Shown here: positions 47,007 to 58,772 of the stretch, piece by piece
Layout of the letters: each line of letters begins with the position of its first letter
How positions within the stretch are numbered: position 1 is the first letter of the stretch
Origin: Heterocephalus glaber
Lineage: Eukaryota > Chordata > Mammalia > Rodentia > Bathyergidae
Direction of reading: 5' to 3'
Assembly (NCBI RefSeq): GCF_000247695.1
Contig: NW_004624743.1
Span: 8,969,326 to 9,033,325 of the forward strand
Length of the DNA: 64,000 nt
Translations under genes and position numbers: made by a program
Notes under the pieces: model-generated
Databases searched by the model: none
What the model saw: only the letters and a program-made list of their open reading frames with translations
Told to the model about the DNA's origin: nothing

Positions 47007-50000
47007 AATTATTTGTAGTGAAACTAAAACAGAGGAATAAATATTACATGTTGATGGATGCTTGTCAGGGAAGAGAGTGAGGTACTCTCAATGGGGCTTG
47101 TCAGACACAAAAACCTTCAGCAAATCTGCATTTTCAATGCCAAAGTGGCTCGAATTCTCCAGCTGCCTCACTGGTGAACCTCAAGATTTATCTCATAAAT
47201 TTAAATTATAGATGACATAGCACTGGAATGGAAATAGATGACACCTTTAAAAATAAACCTAGTGCAACATTTGGGGAAAGGAATCACACATTGAAAAGGG
47301 AAAAAGAAAGTTCCAATGCGCCAAAACGGAGCTTTTATTTGTTGTCCTATTTACTACTCTATGTTTAAAATTAGCATCTCTCTTACTTTTCCTCTTTATT
47401 CTCCTTGTCCAGTGGAGGAGCACTGGAAGTTTTGTGGAACTCAAGGAGTAAGCGGGGCTGCAACTGTAACAAAAAGCTTGCTGAGGCTGGGAGCCAAACT
47501 GGCAAGGTTTTCTGTTGTGTCAGCATTTGAGTATTATTGCAATGTTATCATATCACTGAAGAAAGGGGAACAGAAAACAGCAGAGACAAACCCTAAGGAG
47601 CATTTGAAGGGAAATGTGTATCTAGCTTCCATAGAGCTTCTCCCAGTGTTGGGTAGCACTTAACTCTAATGGGAAGTAGTCAGTTCAACTTTAATCGGAT
47701 CATATGAAATTATGCTTTTTAAATTTATTCCACTAGATTTTGATTCCAGTAGTCTTTATGCATCAAATAGTACTAAAGAATAATAAGAGATATAGATATG
47801 AAAACCTGCAACCTCAGTTGATATCTTGCTTGTTTTATAAGGCAATTTTCCTTGTCCAGACCAGGGAAAAATTTAGTGGGGAAATTTGAGAAAAACAAAT
47901 CTGAAGACATTTTATCCCTTTTGTGTATGTATCCACTTGTCCAGATGAAAGTCAAGGAAAATTTGAACCACTTGTCATATGAAACAATGATAAAATTCAT
48001 GATCTGAGCAAAGATGATACCAGAATAACGTGAGTGAATTGAGAGAAAAAAATGAATGCAACAGCTACAAGAAAAATGAGTTAAACCAAAGCCATAATGA
48101 ATCAATAACCCAAGAATATTTATTGAAGTGAGGCTAATCAACATTTTGATTATGCCACGCAAGATTTTTTTTAAATTTCGAACGTTGGACTGAACTATAG
48201 TAGAAGTACTTTTAAAAGAAGTGAATAAAAACCAGAGGGGAAGGGGAAGGGTAACTAGAAAAAAAAATGAGCCCTTCCATAGCCCTTCCATATTTCCCAC
48301 CACTGTGACAGGTTCAATTCTTCTCAGGCCCGTATGGGAGTATGAGGATGGGGCTCAAAGGATGTACCTAATGAAGTGGTGCGTTTAAGAGTTTTACCTA
48401 GGTTTGCTATTTGCCTCCCTTACTTTCCAGTTTGCTGGAATTGAAAAAAGTCAAACATATTCTCACCCAGTGATCAGTTGTGGTTTTCAAGTGACACTCT
48501 GCATGTGGAGCTTGGAGAAACCTAACACCTACGGGAATGTGTCAAAGAAACTGGATAGCAAGGCCGCCAAGTGACTCAGTCTCTGTTTCCATTCCCTGGG
48601 GTTTATCAACTTTGTTAATGGGGCATATGTGCTGAGAATTATATAACATTAAACACGGGGAGCATTTCCTGGGGGAAAAATTCTATTCTTCCTCAAAACA
48701 TTGGTAAAGTAATGTCCAGGTAAAACACCACCCTCTGGTGTGTGTCTCTGAATAATATTGTTATAGCTCCTCCTCCTCCTCTGACGATGATGATGATGTG
48801 ATAGTAGAGAATACTAAACTAAGAATTATGGTGCATATCATTTTCTAGTAATATGCATAATATGACAGGTGCAATGATGAAGTGGATAATATGCAAAGAT
48901 GAAGTGCATCCATAACTCTCTGGTGTAGGCAAAATACCTGTTGATTATTATTAAACATGAAACAAACTATTGACCAAATGAAAGAATTCAAAGCTGACTA
49001 GACAAAAAACAAAGTTCATTAATTTCACAACTATCTATTGAGTTCATTTTATGAAACAACGTTCTATGTCACAGTGAGGACCATAATCATTTAAGACGTA
49101 AAATGCAAGAAAAGTTTTCCAAGAGGTGAACATCCTAGGAGAAAACCCTATGATCTCTGCTCTTTAAAGAAATATCATAAATTACCAGAATCAAGATGGC
49201 ATTCAATTACCCAAAGGACACTAAAAATGTGCCAACAGAAAAAGAAAATTGTTTCTGAGAAATTCTCAAATTACCAAGTGTGACGCTCATAGGGAAAGAA
49301 CCATAATTGATGAGAGTCTAGTCAGAAGCTTTGCCTGAGTCCACATAAATCAAAGGAATAATGATTTGAGAGTAGAGATAAGCAGTCTTTATGAATACTC
49401 AGACAGTAATAAAGCACAAAAATCCGACAACTTTCAACCTCAGTTGATGTCTTGATTGTTTTATAAGGAAATTGCTGCTGGAGTGCTTAAAGCTGTCTAC
49501 TCCCTAGCATGAAGACTGTTGCAAAGCCTTGTGAAGACATTTAACATTGTTCCCTTTTCTTTTTGTACAGAGCTAAGGTAACTCATTGGTTACCTGTTAT
49601 CTGTAGCTTCTTTCTACACTGGTGAATATCTCAGGAAACTCATTGAAATAAAAAATTATATCTTGCTTAAACTATTGAATGTGGAATTGACCTGCTGCAT
49701 AAAAGTGTGAAGCATTTCAAAGTCATAAATTCTGCCTGAAGACATGGAATTTATCAAATTCAGATACATGTTCCCAGATAATATCTTCAAAATGCCTTAT
49801 GGAGATTCTTTGATATCTTCTCATGGAATCAGAAAACACTTAGGATCTCAATCTAAGAAAAGCATCACTTCTCTTCAGTAGAATCTTTTAGCTATCAGTG
49901 AGCTATTTAGTTTTGCTACAAGCAAATATTTTTGCATATACCCACAGCTCTGATATATCTACCTCAACACATTTTTGAAAGCAGTTGGAATTAATTTAAT

Positions 50001-50312
50001 ACCCAGGTATTTGTTCATGTGAACATCATGCCTGTGTTTTCATGTGTACTTGGAATGAACATTGGCTGAACACAAGGCACTCAGGTAGAAAATACTCCTC
50101 AAAAATGACAATAATATTGTCACAGAAATTGCTTCTTTTATAATGAAGAAATAAATACAATAAATTAATAGACTTGCTCTGCTTCTAATTACATGAGTTG
50201 TAAAAATAACTTTTCTTCACAGGAATTGAGAATTCCCAATTCCTCTAATATATAGTGTGACTAAATGGTTGCAAAAGGCCCTCCAAATTGTAAGAGTCTA
50301 TAGTTTGTAAGA
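47007..50312. other. long unique stretch, no gene recognised
   Basis: Includes a 176-codon minus-strand frame (47773-48303) whose translation is hydrophobic, phenylalanine- and isoleucine-rich and unlike any domain I know; it reflects A-rich plus-strand sequence. A roughly 40-bp motif occurs twice (47809-47848, 49435-49473). Short (CTC)n and (GAT)n runs lie at 48768-48800. Confidence 0.45.
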
Positions 50313-50325
50313 CTTTGTAGTTCGA

Positions 50326-50462
50326 GCCAGGTGTGGTGGTGCATGTCTATAATCCCAGTACTTGGGAGGTTGAGGCAGGAGGATCGCATGGGCTACTTAG
50401 TGAGTTCAGGGCAGCCTAAACTACATACTGAGAGCCTGTCTCAAAAATACACAAACAAAAAA
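50326..50462 (+). mobile_element. B1 SINE with 10-bp TSD, plus
   Basis: 7SL-derived: gagccaggtgtggtggtgcatgtctataatcccagtact...ggaggttgaggcaggaggatcgc, then agagcctgtctcaaaaatac and an A-rich tail. CTTTGTAGTT is present at 50313-50322 and 50466-50475. The pol III A box (tggtggtgcatg) and B box (aggatcgcatggg, decayed from GGTTCGAGNC) are visible. Confidence 0.92.
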
Positions 50463-50501
50463 GGGCTTTGTAGTTTTGTTCATTAATATTAAAATACAAG
50501 G

Positions 50502-50890
50502 TGTCATGATTTAGATCTAGATCTCCCCCAAATGCCTCAGGTATTCAGAGCTTGGGCTCTTGGAAGGTGATTGGATCATGGAGGTACTAGATTTAACAGC
50601 ATTTTAATCTACTGAAAAATCCATAGCTAAATGTGCTGTTAGAAAGGGCATTCTGGTTGGAAGAGGTGGGTCACTGGGGTGTGACTTGGGGTGCTTCCCC
50701 CTCCCCAGCTCCACCCGTCTCTCCACTTCCTGACTCCGATGAGCAGCTTTCCTGCACTAGGCCCTTTCACCGTGTCCTTCCTGCCCTGGAGCCAGCTGAC
50801 CATGAACAGAAGCTATGAGCCAAAATGAACCTTCTTCCTTCCTTTAATTTGTGGGTGTCTGGTACTGGTTTCAGTCTCAGAGACTGGAAA
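50502..50890 (+). mobile_element. MaLR LTR, plus
   Basis: Starts TGTCATGATTTAGATCT. Contains cttggaaggtgattggatcatg and the gtgcttccccctccccagctcc pyrimidine block, then tatgagccaaaatgaaccttcttccttcctttaatttg, ending near gagactgg. The poly(A) signal is mutated (AATGAA for AATAAA). It is the third plus-strand MaLR of the same type in this window. Confidence 0.85.
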
Positions 50891-51039
50891 GTGAGCAAGA
50901 TTTAAGGTTGTATTTTGGAAATGTTTAGATTAATGTGGGCTCTAATCAGCACAACATTCTAAAAGAACACCTTTAAATAAATAATTCAATCTAGTACTGT
51001 TGCCTCCTTCTGATGGTCTAATTCGGGGTAGCACAAGAG

Positions 51040-51217
51040 TTTGTGAGAAAAAATTTGGCATGAGGCTCCCTGGATCAGAATTCCAGCTCTACTCTTCCTA
51101 GCCTGCCATGGGACCTTAGTCACTTCACTGCTCCGTGCCTTCTCTTTCTGACCAATAAAAGTATGGGTAAGACATACTGGCATAAAAATATCGCCTCCTC
51201 TACTTTGTAGGGTCGTT
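51040..51217 (+). mobile_element. MIR, plus, left part (split by SINE)
   Basis: Blocks gatcagaattccagctctactcttcctagcctgccatgggaccttag and tcacttcactgctccgtgccttctctttctgaccaataaaa are the MIR 5' half and core. It continues after the inserted SINE at 51330. Confidence 0.8.
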
Positions 51218-51232
51218 GAGGGGATCAAATGT

Positions 51233-51314
51233 TTCGTTTTGTTTTGTTTGGTACTGGGGATCGAACTCTGGTCCTTGCTCTTGGGGCAAAACCCCTGAGC
51301 TAAATCCCTGGCCA
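51233..51314 (-). mobile_element. ID-type SINE with 15-bp TSD, inside a MIR
   Basis: On the minus strand: ggccagggatttagctcaggggtt, then a B box (GTTCGATCC), then agtacc and a (CAAAA)n tail. GAGGGGATCAAATGT is duplicated perfectly at 51218-51232 and 51315-51329. Compared with the other copies, roughly ten bases between the A and B boxes are missing. The long exact duplication makes it one of the youngest insertions here. Confidence 0.95.
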
Positions 51315-51365
51315 GAGGGGATCAAATGTAATTAAGCACATTAGGATTTTAGGACAGAGTTCATG
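51315..51365 (+). mobile_element. MIR, plus, right part (split by SINE)
   Basis: Joining across the SINE gives gtagggtcgttgaggggatcaaatgtaattaagcacatta, the expected MIR 3' order (tagggttgttgtgaggattaaatg...). Confidence 0.75.
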
Positions 51366-54300
51366 TAGATCAATATTTCAGCAACTTTTTATCATCCTTA
51401 CCAGTATTCAAAAAAGAAACAAAAAAAATCTGAGAAGGGAAACCTACTCCAATTCTTATTTTTAACAGAAGGGTGGGGGGGGCTGATTTTTAAATTCCAC
51501 ATCAAATGGTTAATAATCCACAATTGGTATCACCCATGTCTGGAAATACAGGTAGCATCTAGCCAACACCCTAGATTGTCTATGAGAACAAATATGTTTG
51601 AAGCATGGGTAGTTTTTGTAAGGCACAACTAAGCTGTCAAGAACAGATAATGGGTAATAAATACAGGTATGAGAACATCCGTTGTGAAGGGACCTATTCC
51701 CACTGTATTCTCAGCACATCAGTAAGAACGCACAAATAGTAGCCACACAAGCATCTGGTGCCACATGTATGGAATAAAAGTGGGAAGAAAGGCGCATTAT
51801 AACTGTGGTGAACATAGCAATCTACCCCAGGAAAACTATATTATTTAGTTAATCCTACAATATGGTTTGACAGGTTCTTTAAAAATAAACAAAACAGCAC
51901 ATTGTGAAATTTATCAAGTGATTTTTTTTCAAATAAATATCCATGCTGTGTTTCAATGTTCTTTAAGCCTTGACATTTATGTTGAGTTATAAACTTGCTA
52001 TGAAAATGGAAACTTGGATTTCTCCACATGAAAGCCTTTTGGAGTTGATAAACAATTCTCACTGCAGCTTAATAGATTCTCTCTAAATTTCAAGTCCAAA
52101 TGTCAGAGCTAGAGATGAGGAAGACTGAAAAAGTAGAGGTTTTGTTGATGTTTTCTATCTTATTACTGTTCTTACAAAGGTTTTTGTTCCAACTGAATGT
52201 AACACATCATATGGTCTCTGGTTAGCACTGGCAGGAACAAAATGAATTTGCAGAGTTCAAAGAGAGGAAACAGATAGATATGGCCGGAGGATATCAGCGT
52301 CTGTACATCTATTTCTTGTATTTAATGGTGTGTATAAAACTAAGTGGTCTTTGAGTGGAGAATATTATTTTAAAAGGGTGTAAAAACAGCCTGAAACAAA
52401 TTTCACATTTTGAAAACTCTGACAGAAATGAGGGACTGAGGCCAAGCTGACACTACTTAGCAATCAACAAGAGCTGTCCGTGCAGTCAAAGGCTTTCGGG
52501 CCCATTTAGCGCAACTGATCAGGCTAACTTTTGAAGGATCATAAGGATATAAAGATTCCCTCAAAGCAGGAGGAAAATGAATAGCTGAATGGGGAAAATT
52601 GCTCCACACATCTTCTTGTCCTATTACTGTGAACGCCAGCCGTCACAATCAGTAGTTTATTGTATAGGGCAATCTTGTTGATTAGAAACTGGATTCAAGT
52701 TCATCAGAATGGAATGGCATGTAACTCATCCCTTCTATTCCTACCAAAATAACTTATGCTTCTTCATAGACATTTTTATTTGTAGAACTATATTATGTCA
52801 TAAGAATGGGCTTTGGGAATATATATAATGCCTTGTCAATCACTGCTGCCATTCATTTCTTAAAGAAACCAAAAAATAAGTCTCATTTTTTGTGGCAAAG
52901 AAGAGATTTCTATGGTATTTTCATTAGGAAGTTTTGAAATATTTGCCTTGTGGTCCAATTTCTTTGTCATATTATTTGGACTATATTTATTTCAGAAGGT
53001 ATGCACTTTGCTAAAGGCCTCTATATGTAATTGTTAATTTAATGATCTAAGAGAAAAATCTACGAAGAAGCAGATTAACAGGCTCAGAATTAGCCAGGAG
53101 GTCACTAACTTGGAAAACAACACAAGGCCAAAAAGTTTAAAGTTCATTGTCAGCCACTAACTCCTTTCTCTGACATACAACATCAGCTCATTACCCCCAG
53201 TCCTGACCCAAAAGGAGAGAATAAACCATTAGTTGCTTAGCAACAAGACTGCTGAGCAAAGAGGTAGAATTTGCTTTAATGTTGCTTCTTGGGCTGATCA
53301 TTTCAAGATCTTTGCATATCATGCAACATCTAAAAGCAGCAACTCTCCATAAATACAGAGTTAGATCAAGAATAATGTTGATATTCAAATACTGAATAGA
53401 AAAGCATTTAAATAGCAATGTCAGAGTGATCATAAATATAATTGAATTAATATTTATTGAAGTCTATTACTTATTTGAACTTGTATAAAGTGAGAAGATG
53501 TGAAGAACATGTATTGTATATTATTGAACACATGGAGAAGAAATTTAGTACATACATACATCTAAAGCACACTACATATGTGTGCTAAAAATGGAAAATG
53601 GCTATTAGGCAAATATGTGTCAAATTTCAGCATGACAACTCAACTAATACACAAAGAAACATTTCCCAGACAAATAAAATGTATAAAAAACTATTTGCTA
53701 CTTATCCCTAGCAACTCAGTAGTTTTTTTAGACATCAATTTGGGGAGCTCTCGAGTGCTGATTATTAGGTTTTACAAGTAGAGGACTAGGAACATATCTT
53801 TTTCATTTTTCCTACTTCTAGAGGCATAATATAGTAATGGAGCTCTGAAGATATTCCAACAAAAGTAACTGATTCCAGATAGATCAAAATCTCACATTTT
53901 CTATGCATAAATTTAATGTTAATTTACTTTTTTTGAAACATGAAATTATTCAATGGGTGACAGAAAGACCACCAACTACAGAACTTCTTTACGCATACTT
54001 GGTTGTTCCCCTCACGGAGGGTGGTCTTTCAGATTCTGTAGATTTGCTTTGGGGAAAATGAAGTTCAAAGTGAGAACAATAGCTCCAGACACCACAGATG
54101 GAAATTTAAATGTGGTGCGATTCTGCACATCAGGAGCCAGCTAAGGTAACTGTGCGGCAATCTGTGAGTTACTCTCGCGAAAAGATCCCCTGGCATCTTC
54201 CTCACAAGAGCAGAGAGTGAGTGCCAGTGTTTTGACTTGCTCCTATTTCCCAGTGTGTGCACGCCTACCAACACTCTTCCTACATCTCACATATTAAAGG

Positions 54301-55019
54301 ATTTCAGGGTTATAGGACTGACATTAATATGTTCCCTCAGCCACACACGGTAGAAATGGCACTGCAGACTCTGTTAACAGAAAAAGCACGTGCTGCCTTT
54401 GAGCTACTGCAACAGAAATCCTATGATTTTTTTAAACCAAATTTCTGATTGCATTTTCTCGCATTACCCAGGGCTTAATCAAGTTAAGTGCTTTGATGAG
54501 TGTGAACTCACATCAGTACATAAATATAGGAAATATACAGGGGTCATGGATACACACATAGCACAAAGCACACAATATTTGGTAGAATATTGGAAGTTTT
54601 ATCTTTATGATGTTTTTTCTTAAGAAAACAAAGTGTATTCATAAAATATAAATGTATATTTCAAAACATAATTAATGTCATTTTATCAACACTTTCCATA
54701 TTTTTAATCTAATAAAAGCTAAACAATTAATTGACAAAGCAATTTGCTTAAGTAGCAAATAATTTCAAAGATAAAATGTTTTTAGGACTAGTTTCAAAGT
54801 CATAGTTTAAAATTTATTTAAGTACCTGCAATAGAGTGTCACATGTAGCTATCAAAAGTTGATACAGCCTCACATTTTTTTAATATTTTGTATTTGTCCA
54901 GTCTTTCTAATATTACTCAAACTCACTTCAAACTATTCAAATCTCTTCAACTATTATATTTCTCCATGCATTGTATTTCATTATTTATTTATTTAGTACT
55001 TGATGTACACAATTCTGTT
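51366..55019. other. long unique stretch, no gene recognised
   Basis: About 3.6 kb with hardly any recognisable repeat. An X-box-like palindrome is at 53232-53244. An 11-bp inverted repeat (GAAAGACCACC at 53963-53973, complement at 54020-54030) lies beside a second crossing pair, CTACAGAA (53976-53983) and TTCTGTAG (54034-54041). No reading frame has domain support. Confidence 0.45.
53232..53244. promoter_or_regulatory. RFX-type X-box-like palindrome
   Basis: GTTGCTTAGCAAC consists of two exact inverted half-sites (GTTGCT / AGCAAC) with a one-base spacer and fits the RGYAAC half-site of RFX factors. A motif of this length can occur by chance, and no promoter or gene lies nearby. Confidence 0.25.
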
Positions 55020-55185
55020 GTAACTTTTATATCTACCCCTGGAACTAGAAATTATTATCACTATCTTATAGGTGAAGAATCTTATTTTTTTAAATGCTGC
55101 ATAACTTGGAAAGTCACATAGTGAAAAATCAACAACATTAGGATTGGAATATAGTGTCGACTCTTGGGTTATAGTCTTAACTATA
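55020..55185 (-). mobile_element. MIR, antisense
   Basis: Blocks attattatcactatcttataggtgaagaatc and ataacttggaaagtcacatagtgaaaaatc, then cattaggattggaatatagt, follow antisense MIR order. Confidence 0.6.
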
Positions 55186-55635
55186 TTATACAGTTATTAG
55201 TAATGATAAACTATATTTCAACAAATAGCAACTTTTTAAACTCATATAAATAAGAATAAAGAATGCTTAGTTGTGCTTTCTGTAAAATTACCTTCCAAAT
55301 TACTTCTGTGGAAAATTAATAACTTCTTTTTCTAGATCTCAGTAATGGTGGATTCAAATAAAAAGCTGGGTAAAAGTTTGTAAAGCTTTTTTATTTGATT
55401 TGTTATGACTCAACAATTTTCCAATAAATAAATAAAGACTACCTTTAAGGAGCTAAAGATGTCTAAACTACTTACAAGAGGAGTCTATTGTCCTAGAAGC
55501 ATTAAATGATGGTGTTAAATTATAATTAGTGCCCAAATAGCACCATGTCAAAGTCAAGGAAGGGCCAGAGTAAAATTAAAGAAAGTAGATCAAACCAAAG
55601 CCAGATAATAGACAAATAGGTTGCTGTGGACATGG
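55186..55635. other. no gene or repeat recognised
   Basis: AT-rich; nothing recognised. Confidence 0.4.
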
Positions 55636-55686
55636 ACACACACACACACACACACGTACACACGCACGCACACACGCACACGCACT
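55636..55686. repeat. (CA)n microsatellite with CG/GT interruptions
   Basis: CA run with scattered CGTA and CGCA units, indicating an older, interrupted tract. Confidence 0.95.
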
Positions 55687-56934
55687 TACCCAAAGAGTAT
55701 GCCATTGTTATACTACATTAACCTGTTAAAATGTTGACTCCGCCCTTTCCACATATGCTGTTTGATAAGTTGTATTATAACGTGAAAATCAACCCAACAT
55801 TAAAGACTAAAAGGAAATCTGAAGTCCAGACTAGCAAATGACTGTATGGATGCATTTAGTATTATCAAATCTCATTTTGTGACATTTCTAGTCCATTGTC
55901 TTTTAAAGGCAGGACCATGGCCCTTAGCTCAGACAGATATATTATGCATGAGAAGACAGCCATAGAAGAGAAAAAAAATTTAGAAAAAGAGGAGAAAGAA
56001 GGAAGATGGGGTTTGGGGGTAATTCTAAAAATCATCAGATTAAGAGTAACCTCTAGTGTTTTCTTTTTAAAGGCACAGTAAAATATACAGAAAACTGTAT
56101 GGCACAGTTTTGAAAATGTACAAGCATTGTTCTAAGTCTAGTTTTCCAAAAGCAGTGGAGCGGGACAAATTCAAACAGGAAAGCAATCACATTTTAAAGC
56201 TGTGATGTCCTGAATCTATTCCTTTTTAATTGTCTGAAATGTCATCTAGAAAAAAGGGAGAGTGGACACAAATAAGAGTTCTAAAGTGGGCATTTTCTGA
56301 ATATTACTGTGAAGAAAGAGATTGCTGTAATTTAACCACGGAGCTGAAATCTGAAATCCTTAAAGTGCGTTTTTAGGCTGCTGATCCCGACCTCCTACAG
56401 ACCAATTAGAGCTCAATAATTGTTGTTGGTATGACAACCTCAGGGAGAAACAAAAGACTTTACTTTCTTCAAGGAAAGCCACAAAGTTGTTCTTTAGAAC
56501 AGAAAATGAGAAGGGGTGTAATAATTTATGGGGGCTTATGAGATCACATTGAACAATGACATTTTCCTTCTAATAATATTATTAAGATCACAGTGGGTTG
56601 TGAAGGGCTAACACAGGCCCATCATTGATTTGTGCATTTCAGGGGCCTTCAATCTGAGAATTGATTATCAAAGGCAGATTGATTGTGTCATTCACATGGA
56701 TAGTCAGGAAGACACTTAAGTACCCTGTCAAACTCATATATTTCTGAGGTTCCGCTGCAGTTTCACATCTTGGGAGCAGATATGTTAAAAGTTGGGAGTC
56801 AAAGCCTACGTACATTTTATTTCCGAAAGGAAATCTTCTAGAAGGTTGCTTTTCAAACTATAAAAAGTTGCTACTTCTGACGATAAGCAAATGAGGAAAT
56901 CTTCATGGCTTTAGTAGAGCCCTATTGGTCTTGA
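55687..56934. other. unique stretch, no gene recognised
   Basis: No repeat recognised over more than 1.2 kb. The interval 56140-56760 is a candidate conserved non-coding element on composition and freedom from repeats alone. Confidence 0.45.
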
Positions 56935-57945
56935 TTTTTATTGAGGTACAATTAATACACAAGAAATAACCTCTGATGGTTCAGAGTTTAGTGAATTTGA
57001 CACTTAAACCATAATAATGAGAAGGACAATGTAATATATATATTACATTCAAAATGTTCTTGGGCCCAAATTAAACTGACTCCATTCTCACTCCTTCAAC
57101 TGCCATCTGGGTAACCATGTATTGATTTCCTATCATTATGGATTGGTTTGCATTTTCTGGATCTTTTTTCTTTGGGTAAATGGAATTATAAAGTGAGATT
57201 TACCCATTTTATCACATTCTTTTTATTACTAGGTCAAAGTCTATTTGTGAATAATATACCATAACTTCGTTTTTTAGGCACTTTTGATGATGATCTGGAT
57301 TGTTTTCTGATTTTACCCATTACAAATACATCTATTAAGAATACATCTGCGTAAATAGTTATGTGAACATATGCTGTCATTTCTCTTGGGTTGTATCCAT
57401 AAGTTGAATGGCTGTATCATACAATAATTGCATATTTTATGTTCCAGATTCCAAAATGTTTTCCAAAGTGGTTATCTTTGGCCAGGTGTGGGGGCACATG
57501 CCTGTCATCCCAGTACTCAGTAGGCTGAGGGAGGATGATTGCCAGCAGTTCTAGCTGGAGGCCAGCCGGGACTAAATAGTGAGTTCAAGGCCAACCTGAG
57601 CTATATAGGGAGACCCTGTCTCAAAAGAAAAAAACAAAACAAAATTTAAAAAACCACAAAGTGGTTATCTTTTATTCCCAGTATAAATGTGAACACTTTC
57701 AGTCATTCTAAAGCATCATCAATGGATATCATAAGGTCATCTTAATTTCAGCGATCCTAGCATTGCTTTGAGATGTCCAGATACTGTGTAGTGCCTCATA
57801 ATATTGAGCAACTTTTCATGGTTTATTTGTAGTCCTAAATAACATTGCTTCTTTACATACTACTGAGTTCATTGTGTACTCTGAAAGCAAGGTCTCTATC
57901 AAATATGAAATTGTTAGGTATGTCTAAGATTGTATTTTATCTTTT
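56935..57945 (-). mobile_element. old L1M, antisense, left part
   Basis: Opens with tttattgaggtacaattaatacac, the antisense of a typical L1M 3' end. Then come tttgggtaaatggaattata, the ttctcttgggttgtatccataagttgaatggctg block and ttccaaaatgttttccaaagtgg in antisense order. A B1 lies within it (57480-57656) and it resumes beyond a younger L1 at 58773. Confidence 0.75.
57480..57656 (+). mobile_element. B1 SINE with 16-bp TSD, plus
   Basis: ggccaggtgtgggggcacatgcctgtcatcccagtactcag, then gaggccagccgggac and agttcaaggccaacctgagc (the internally duplicated B1 segment), then gggagaccctgtctcaaaag and an A-rich tail. CAAAGTGGTTATCTTT is duplicated perfectly at 57464-57479 and 57657-57672. Retained CpGs suggest a moderately young copy. 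Confidence 0.95.
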
Positions 57946-57954
57946 AACTTTCTT

Positions 57955-58763
57955 TTTTTATTATTAAATTTTTTATTGGTACATTGTAGGTATACAACAC
58001 AATTACATTTCTCATTGGGAATTGTACCTTTACATAATGCATCTTGGTTCTTATTTTTTCCCCATTCCTAGTCCTCCCTTCATGCCCTCCACCCTTCCCT
58101 ATTTACAAAGACTTTATTTCCATTTTTTCCATTTCTCATCATTTTTCCTTTCCCTTCTTTCCTTTCCCCTGCCCCTCCCACTACCCCTACCCCTTTGGAC
58201 CTTTTCTTCTTATTTTGCACTATCGATTATTCATTCTAATCATTGGTACATTTTAGGTGTACAATATAATGACATTCATCACTGGAAATTTGCACCTTTA
58301 CATAGTCTCTCTTGGTTCTTATTTTTCACCCTGGCCCAGCCCTCCCTTCAACCCCTCCATTCCTCCCTACTTACAAAGATTTTGTTCCTATTTTTCCATT
58401 TTCTCATATTAATCCCATTCCCGTCTATCCTTTCCCCTAGCCCTCCCACTTCCTTCCCCTTTGCCCCTTTTCTTCCTATTTCACATCACCTATTATACAT
58501 TTAGTCCTTATTTACACTTTCCGTTTCTCACACCAGAGAAACTATTCAGAATTTACACACGTGTGTCCTATTTATTTCACTTAAGAGTACTGCCTCAATG
58601 TGCATCCACTTAGCTATAAATGTCTCTAATTTCTCATTTTTTATGGCTGAGTAGTACTCCATTTTATATAAAAAAAAAGACCCACATTTTCTTTATCCAG
58701 TCTCCAGTTGATGGGCATTTGGGCTGTTTCCAAGTTTTAGCTATTACAAACTGGGCTGCTATG
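57955..58763 (-). mobile_element. rodent L1 3' end with duplicated 3' UTR, antisense
   Basis: 5'-truncated L1, flanked by AACTTTCTT at 57946-57954 and 58764-58772. On the minus strand it runs from the ORF2 end (complement of gctgagtagtactccattttat at 58646-58667) into the 3' UTR. Two tandem related units of about 265 bp follow: 58243-58505 and 57976-58242. Each contains its own ttggtaca...ctttacat...cttggttcttatttttc order and C-rich tract. The copies differ at many positions. The plus-strand 160-codon frame through this region is only the pyrimidine-rich antisense of the UTR. Confidence 0.85.
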
Positions 58764-58772
58764 AACTTTCTT

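Noticed and set aside
47773..48303. 176-codon open frame on the minus strand, the second longest in the window
   Set aside because: Translation is hydrophobic, rich in F, I, L and S with no domain. This is what the antisense of A-rich DNA gives; there is no signal of codon bias, poly(A) or duplication.
58022..58504. 160-codon plus-strand frame, proline- and phenylalanine-rich
   Set aside because: It is the complement of the purine-rich L1 3' UTR, whose tandem duplication lengthens the opening.
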